From Shewanella psychropiezotolerans (GTDB lineage: Bacteria > Pseudomonadota > Gammaproteobacteria > Enterobacterales > Shewanellaceae), in contig NZ_CP041614.1 in the NCBI RefSeq assembly GCF_007197555.1, positions 3,464,001-3,528,000 on the forward strand: a DNA stretch of 64,000 bases. Direction: 5' to 3'. A model generated the notes under the pieces. That model was not told the DNA's origin. It ran no database searches and was given only the letters and a program-made list of their open reading frames with translations. The translations under genes were made by a program, and so were the position numbers. Of this stretch, positions 59,117 through 64,000 are shown one piece after another. Numbering within the stretch: position 1 is the first letter of the stretch; each line of letters begins with the position of its first letter.

Positions 59117-60013
59117 CTAAATCGACAGTTTATTAAATTTTGTGCAGAAACCGATAAACGCATCACATAGCGGTGTAAAGTTTCGGCTCTTATGATGGAT
59201 GCGATAAAACTGTCTCGTCAACGCGAGTCCTTCAACCTCGATAACAGCCAGCTCCTTGCGGCTCAGTTCTTTTTCAAGGGTCAATTCAGACAGCACGGCC
59301 AAGCCAGCTCCTTGCTTGACCGCTTGCTTTATCGCATCGGGCGTACTGAAGCTGAATCTTTCTATGGGCTGCATATCCAGTGCATTTGCCGCACTGATAA
59401 AATAATCTCGGGTACCCGAGCCCTCTTCCCTCATCACCCAAGGTTGCCCACGTAATTCCACTGGTTTAACCCGTTTCCCCGCAAGAGGATGAGCCGTATG
59501 ACAAAATATCAGCAAATTATCCTTATGCCAGGCTTCAACTTTAATGCGACTATCAAGACACTGCCCCTCGATAAACCCAACTTCAGTTCTGAACTCCAAC
59601 ACAGACTTTATGACGGCTTGAGTATTATCAATATCGAGATCGACGTAGGCGCTGGTATGTTGCTGACAGAAGGCCACCGCACTTTTAGCCATCAAATAAT
59701 TACCGATTGTGGAGCTAGCACTGACATTTAACGTGCCACTGAGTTCGGCCTCCGGAGAGGAGAACAGATGTTCTATCTGCTCTAGTTTCTGTAACGCCTC
59801 GGTAGCCAATGGCAGCAAGAGGCTCCCCTGAGAATTCAATCTTAATCGGTTACCAACTCGCTCAAATAATCTTGCATCGAGTTGCTTCTCTAATTCAGAC
59901 AAGGCCATAGAGGTCGCAGGGGCCGATAAATTCATCATATCGGCGGCTCTGGCAACTTGACCACTGCGAGCGACGGCTTCAAAAATTGATAATTGCTTTA
60001 GTGTTATTCGCAT
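59117..60013 (-). CDS. LysR-family transcriptional regulator
   Basis: 298 aa. The winged helix reads LKQLSIFEAVARSGQVARAADMMNLSAPATSMALSELEKQLD, followed by an effector-binding domain of the CbbR/YeiE-like group (LNVSASSTIGNYLM). The start overlaps the end of the upstream methyltransferase gene by 10 nt, so the two are probably co-transcribed. The target cannot be read from the context. Confidence 0.92.
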   Translation of the reverse strand: MRITLKQLSIFEAVARSGQVARAADMMNLSAPATSMALSELEKQLDARLFERVGNRLRLNSQGSLLLPLATEALQKLEQIEHLFSSPEAELSGTLNVSASSTIGNYLMAKSAVAFCQQHTSAYVDLDIDNTQAVIKSVLEFRTEVGFIEGQCLDSRIKVEAWHKDNLLIFCHTAHPLAGKRVKPVELRGQPWVMREEGSGTRDYFISAANALDMQPIERFSFSTPDAIKQAVKQGAGLAVLSELTLEKELSRKELAVIEVEGLALTRQFYRIHHKSRNFTPLCDAFIGFCTKFNKLSI

Positions 60014-60762
60014 TTAAATTCTATTATTTTTTGTTTACTGGTGGTTTCTAACGAGGTTCTCCCCGCCGTGGGTGCCGCAGACCAATTAGGTTGACGGACT
60101 TTTTTCCTTTCATGTATTGGTGTCAATGGCGTCTCTAGCTTACGAGCGACGATCAGATAGACGCTACCCGTTCCGGGCAACCAGGCCTTGAGTGCATTTT
60201 GCCAGATACTTTTCTGGCGTATTTCACTCAGCAGATGATGGTGAATGATGCGTTCATCAGCCACCACTTGGTAACCCAATAATCCAAGCCAATCTTTGAC
60301 CCTTGATGGTGTAAAGAACCGACCACACCAGGGAAGTTTGTCTTGGTACTTGGGCAGGACTTTACCAATAAAAGCCGGACTCAGGGGATTAAACCCCACA
60401 ATAAACAAGTATCCACCGGATATTAGCACTCTGTCGGTTTCACGCAGTAGCTTGTAAGGATCATGCTCAAATTCGAGCAACATGTTCATGACGACAGCAT
60501 CGATGACCCCGTTCTGTATGGGCAGTGCACTAAACTCTGCGCGCAAAGATGCGCCATCACCATCGAACAGAGAAAACTGGCGACCAATAGGCAGGCCAGG
60601 CATTTTTAGTTCAGCGCTCAAGGGACCAAGACTTAACATATGATAGCCAAACACTCTTGGCCACCATGATTCAAGCTCTTGCTCTACACTTGCCTTGATC
60701 TTTTCTCCATTAGGCAATTGCGACCACGTTCGAGGTACCAATACCTTTATGTCATTAAACAA
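60004..60762 (-). CDS. SAM-dependent methyltransferase, YafS-like
   Basis: 252 aa class I fold. Visible: FGYHMLSLGPLSAELKM, IDAVVMNMLLEFEHDPYKLLRETDRVLISGGYLFIVGFNPLSPAFIG and FFTPSRVKDWLGLLGYQV. E. coli yafS is likewise divergent from gloB. The substrate is unknown; the motif I glycine-rich loop is weak. Confidence 0.85.
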   Translation of the reverse strand: MFNDIKVLVPRTWSQLPNGEKIKASVEQELESWWPRVFGYHMLSLGPLSAELKMPGLPIGRQFSLFDGDGASLRAEFSALPIQNGVIDAVVMNMLLEFEHDPYKLLRETDRVLISGGYLFIVGFNPLSPAFIGKVLPKYQDKLPWCGRFFTPSRVKDWLGLLGYQVVADERIIHHHLLSEIRQKSIWQNALKAWLPGTGSVYLIVARKLETPLTPIHERKKVRQPNWSAAPTAGRTSLETTSKQKIIEFKCE

Positions 60763-60944
60763 GCAGTACTCCCTTGGTTGATGCAGCGATTCTGACTAAT
60801 ATACCTAGCTAATCAGCAGTGGTATAATTATAGGGTGATTAATACCATTAAAACGTGAATCTGCAAACTTCGCAATTAATTTACTTGGTTACCTGAAGCG
60901 CTGTCCTCAATGTGAAAATTACCACCAGATAAGATGAGACACAT

Positions 60945-61754
60945 ATGCAAGCAATTGAATCTTCAAAATTAAAAATCACCCCATTAGCCGCATTCAATGA
61001 TAATTATATCTGGATTATTGCACAAGATGGCAATCAGTCAGTGTACGTAGTCGACCCGGGCGATGCCCAAGTCGTCATAGATTATCTGGACACAGAGCAA
61101 TTACAACTCGCGGGTATCTTAATAACACATCACCACCATGATCACACTGGCGGCATAGCTAAACTGTTAGCACATGCAGGGCAGCAGATTGAAGTATATG
61201 GGCCCGATAATGAGAACATAGATAATTTACTCAATCCCATCTCGACCATGAGTTCGATTCAATGCCAAATCACTCTTAAAAACTTCAACCAAAAGGTGGA
61301 TGTCATTCCTTTGCCGGGACATACATTAGGCCATATAGGTTATTTAATGGCGGGTGAGCTTTTTTGTGGTGATACCCTGTTCAGCGGCGGGTGTGGCAGA
61401 CTCTTCGAAGGTACTCCTCTACAGATGCACGACTCTTTAATGACTTTATCCCGGCTTCCAACAGAGACCCGAGTCTATTGCGCCCATGAATATACGCTAG
61501 CCAACCTGGATTTTGCTCTCTCGGTTGAACCGACTAACCCCGAACTCATCCAATACCATGAGCTTTGTCTAAACAAACGAAGTAGGCGAATAGCAACAAT
61601 TCCAACCAGCATAGCCACAGAACGTAACATCAACCCCTTTCTGCGTTGCAATGCCGATACGATTAAGGCCTCAGTTAATCAACATTTCATGCAAAAAGCG
61701 TCGGATCCTGTGGACACCTTTGCCCTTCTAAGGCAATGGAAAGACAATTTCTAA
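60945..61754 (+). CDS. gloB: Hydroxyacylglutathione hydrolase (glyoxalase II)
   Basis: 269 aa metallo-beta-lactamase fold. Completes methylglyoxal detoxification after GloA by releasing lactate and glutathione. Metal ligands: THHHHDHTGG, LPGHTLGHIGYL, FCGDTLFSGGCGR, YCAHEYTLAN. It has its own promoter region, divergent from the methyltransferase gene, and is followed by mltD. Confidence 0.96.
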   Translation: MQAIESSKLKITPLAAFNDNYIWIIAQDGNQSVYVVDPGDAQVVIDYLDTEQLQLAGILITHHHHDHTGGIAKLLAHAGQQIEVYGPDNENIDNLLNPISTMSSIQCQITLKNFNQKVDVIPLPGHTLGHIGYLMAGELFCGDTLFSGGCGRLFEGTPLQMHDSLMTLSRLPTETRVYCAHEYTLANLDFALSVEPTNPELIQYHELCLNKRSRRIATIPTSIATERNINPFLRCNADTIKASVNQHFMQKASDPVDTFALLRQWKDNF

Positions 61755-61840
61755 AAAACAGATTACAATGCAGCGCTAAATAAGTCCCCTTTTCGAGTAT
61801 TTCAAAATAGAGGGACAGAGAATTAAGGAATTATTTTTCG

Positions 61841-63388
61841 ATGCGCATACAAAACATTGTCCTAGCAGGGAGTATTGTGCTGCTTTCAGGCTGTCAGTCA
61901 TTCGACCAGTCAGCCTCTGAAGAACACAGTACTCAAGCTATACCCATTCTACCTATGATCTCGCCTAAAGAAGTCATTGAACCAAAAGTTGAAGTTGCAG
62001 AAGTCACCGATGTCTGGCAAAGGATCCGTCTGGGTTTATCATTCGATGTGCCAGACCAAAAGTTAGTCAAGCAATATCGTGACTGGTACATCAAGCACCC
62101 GCAACATCTCGCGACAGTATCGGAACGTGCCACCCCTTTCCTCTATTTGATCGTCGAAGAGATTGAGAAGCGTGATCTGCCTATCGAACTGGCCCTTCTT
62201 CCCATAGTGGAGAGTGCATTCGATCCTTTCGCCTATTCACATGGCGCCGCATCAGGCTTATGGCAGTTTACTTCCCCCATGGCGAAACATTTCGGTCTGC
62301 AAATGAATTGGTGGTATGACGGTCGCAGAGATGTACCCGCAGCAACCATTGCCGCCTTAGACATGCTCGAGTACCTGTATAAAAAGACGGATGGTAACTG
62401 GCTTTATGCTATCGCGGCATACAACACAGGTGAAGGACGAGTGATAAACGCCGTTAAGAAGAATAAGCGCAAAGGAAAACCTACCGACTTTTGGTCATTA
62501 CGTCTGCCGACAGAAACACAACGCTATGTCCCTCAACTTCTCGCGCTGGCTGATGTCATCAAGAACGCCGATAAATACGGCATAGAGCTCTACCCGATAG
62601 ACAATCAAGCCAATATCCAAGTGATCGATGTGGGTAGTCAGATAGATCTCGCACTCGCTGCCGGATTTGCCGATATGACCACATCCGAATTACATAAGCT
62701 CAACCCTGGATATAACCGTTGGGCAACGGCACCCAATGGCCCTCACAACTTAGTGTTGCCTGTAGACAAGGTGGCAAATTTCAAATTAGCCATGGCAGAT
62801 ACACAAGCGGATGACAGGTTGAACTGGGAACGCTACCAGATCAAATCAGGTGATAGTTTAGGCCTAATAGCCCAGCGTTATCGCACGACACCTTCGGCGC
62901 TTCGTGCTGTCAATGACATTAAAGGCAATACCATCATAGCAGGGCGTCATCTACTCATCCCTGTTGCGGCAAACGATCCTGAACAATACGCCCTTAGCCT
63001 AGCTCAAAGAGTGAAGTCAAAACAAAATATTAGCCGTGGTAGCGAAAAAATCGACTATATCGTTAAGTCTGGTGATTCATTTTGGAAAATAGCAAAGGCT
63101 CATAAGGTTAAGACGGCGCAGCTGGCCAAGTGGAACAATATGGCGCCAAAAGACACATTGAAAATTGGACAAAAGTTAGCGATATGGACAGGCAGTAAAA
63201 ATGCCTCTTCCGTCACTCGCAAGGTGAATTATACGGTACGCAGCGGAGACTCACTGGCACGTATCGCTTCAAAATTTAAAGTCAGCGTCAACGACCTGGT
63301 TCGTTGGAATACATTAGAAAAATCTAAATACATTCAGCCTGGCCAAAAATTAAGGCTATATGTAAACATGACAAATGTCAGAGCCTAA
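61841..63388 (+). CDS. mltD: Membrane-bound lytic murein transglycosylase D (lipoprotein with LysM domains)
   Basis: 515 aa. Lipobox LLSGC after the short signal peptide. The transglycosylase domain (about 110-245) has the catalytic Glu in LLPIVESAFDPFAYSHGAASGLWQFTSPMAKHFGL and YAIAAYNTGEGRV. Three LysM modules follow at about 338-382, 406-450 and 464-508 (YQIKSGDSLGLIAQRY, YIVKSGDSFWKIAKAH, YTVRSGDSLARIASKF), which bind peptidoglycan. Its product turns over the cell wall. Confidence 0.96.
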   Translation: MRIQNIVLAGSIVLLSGCQSFDQSASEEHSTQAIPILPMISPKEVIEPKVEVAEVTDVWQRIRLGLSFDVPDQKLVKQYRDWYIKHPQHLATVSERATPFLYLIVEEIEKRDLPIELALLPIVESAFDPFAYSHGAASGLWQFTSPMAKHFGLQMNWWYDGRRDVPAATIAALDMLEYLYKKTDGNWLYAIAAYNTGEGRVINAVKKNKRKGKPTDFWSLRLPTETQRYVPQLLALADVIKNADKYGIELYPIDNQANIQVIDVGSQIDLALAAGFADMTTSELHKLNPGYNRWATAPNGPHNLVLPVDKVANFKLAMADTQADDRLNWERYQIKSGDSLGLIAQRYRTTPSALRAVNDIKGNTIIAGRHLLIPVAANDPEQYALSLAQRVKSKQNISRGSEKIDYIVKSGDSFWKIAKAHKVKTAQLAKWNNMAPKDTLKIGQKLAIWTGSKNASSVTRKVNYTVRSGDSLARIASKFKVSVNDLVRWNTLEKSKYIQPGQKLRLYVNMTNVRA

Positions 63389-63420
63389 TTGATAGAGGCA
63401 ATGCTTAGAGGCAATAGACA

Positions 63421-63457
63421 AAGATGCCAAGTCTGTAATAAAAACTTGGCATCTTTT
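63421..63457. terminator. Bidirectional terminator between mltD and the BsuPI-like gene
   Basis: AAGATGCCAAG-N13-CTTGGCATCTT, a perfect 11-bp stem with a T tail on the + strand and an A/T-rich start. Confidence 0.85.
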
Positions 63458-63476
63458 CCAATACTATATTCCCCAG

Positions 63477-64000
63477 CTAGTTTACGTATTCATCTAGAGA
63501 CAAACGCACATTCCCCATCGCCACTTTCGTCGATTCTGTTGCATGTCCAGCGTAAATCGCCACTAAGCTATAGCCTTTCCCCTTAACTTGAGCTAACGCT
63601 TCTTTAGGCAGAGAAAATCTCACCGGAATCACTTTACCGGCGGGTATCACCACATCACGTATCGCCTGAGTAAACATCATGGTATCGGACCACGCCCAGA
63701 TTTTATTTCCTTGAGGGTCCAATAAGTGAAGATCTGCCGTCATGCCCGATCGATACTGAATTGGCACAGCGAAACTCTGATTGTTGGTGATAATGAGTGA
63801 CACAGTAAAACCCGTTTTCAATGAGACTTGTAACTGTCCGGATAACAATCCTTTCTCCATCTTGCTCTCCTTTTTTTCAGCCCCTTTAGCCAGTTTATAG
63901 GACTCTGAAGACGTTAATGAAGATTCATCGATTCTAGCAGGCTCCACCTGGACAACTGATTGCTGTTTAACTTGAGTCGGTGCAACCGCTTGCGATACTT
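63477..64000 (-). CDS. Partial protein with a BsuPI-type (intracellular proteinase inhibitor) domain, N-terminus beyond the window
   Basis: The frame has no stop up to base 64000, so the start lies outside. The visible C-terminal part is beta-rich: TGFTVSLIITNNQSFAVPIQYRSGMTADLHLLDPQGNKIWAWSDTMMFTQAI, then IPAGKVIPVRFSLPKEALAQVKGKGYSLVAIYAG, which fits the BsuPI-like fold (DUF for proteinase inhibitors). The N-terminal visible stretch is polar and Gln/Val-rich, perhaps a linker after a signal peptide or lipobox. Confidence 0.65.
   Translation of the reverse strand, partial: VSQAVAPTQVKQQSVVQVEPARIDESSLTSSESYKLAKGAEKKESKMEKGLLSGQLQVSLKTGFTVSLIITNNQSFAVPIQYRSGMTADLHLLDPQGNKIWAWSDTMMFTQAIRDVVIPAGKVIPVRFSLPKEALAQVKGKGYSLVAIYAGHATESTKVAMGNVRLSLDEYVN

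Overview
This window looks like a chromosomal segment of a marine gammaproteobacterium, most probably Shewanella (Alteromonadales). That reading rests on gene content and order: rsxCDGE-nth; ruvCAB-yebC-aspS; cmoAB; a TPP-riboswitch thi operon with a thiD-thiE fusion; a GTG-started fadE; a CPA1 antiporter beside a tRNA-Asp array; and dnaQ/rnhA/yafS-like/gloB/mltD. I cannot name the species. Both window edges cut genes: rsxC loses its N-terminus at the left, and a BsuPI-like protein is cut at the right.

Layout. 1-5.1 kb: the end of the Rsx/Rnf electron-transport operon with nth. 5.1-8.5 kb: a 27-residue membrane peptide, gloA and a TonB-dependent receptor with a perfect CRP-type palindrome far upstream. 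9.2-15.3 kb: an unusual chaperone-usher locus (two DUF4402-type subunits, a PapD-like chaperone, a membrane-anchored usher) with a divergent DUF4402-like gene. 15.3-20.2 kb: ruvB, ruvA, ruvC, yebC and aspS. 20.3-25.1 kb: a triple solute-binding/degenerate GGDEF protein, then cmoA and cmoB. 25.1-31.2 kb: a retropepsin-like lipoprotein, an inactive-transglutaminase 7TM protein, an ATP-grasp ligase, an M3-peptidase-like protein lacking HExxH, and a DUF3541 protein. 31.3-33.9 kb: a LysR regulator and a HEQAH protein pair. 34.1-41 kb: the thi operon. 41.1-50.6 kb: single genes (unknown membrane protein, yqfA-like with a FabR-type operator, DTW protein, sensor kinase, deformylase, POT transporter, alkyltransferase-like protein, DUF3108, class II amidotransferase). 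50.8-56.3 kb: fadE, antiporter and a tRNA-Asp array with two intact and two degenerate copies. 56.3-64 kb: TIGR03503 protein, dnaQ, rnhA, LysR, yafS-like, gloB, mltD and the partial BsuPI-like gene.

The most striking technical signal is that seven otherwise conserved genes (rsxG, gloA, cmoB, the 7TM gene, thiDE twice, thiC, a sensor kinase) each need one base added to restore the family's reading frame. In nearly every case this lies in or beside a short C/G or A run. Sequencing error is a likelier cause than mass gene decay, so I annotate the restored spans as genes and flag the breaks.

The best candidates for poorly described biology are the DUF4402 chaperone-usher locus, whose usher appears anchored in the inner membrane and carries a calcium-binding-like repeat, and the retropepsin / inactive transglutaminase / ATP-grasp cassette extended by a pseudo-peptidase and a DUF3541 protein. 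No CRISPR array, insertion sequence or prophage was seen.
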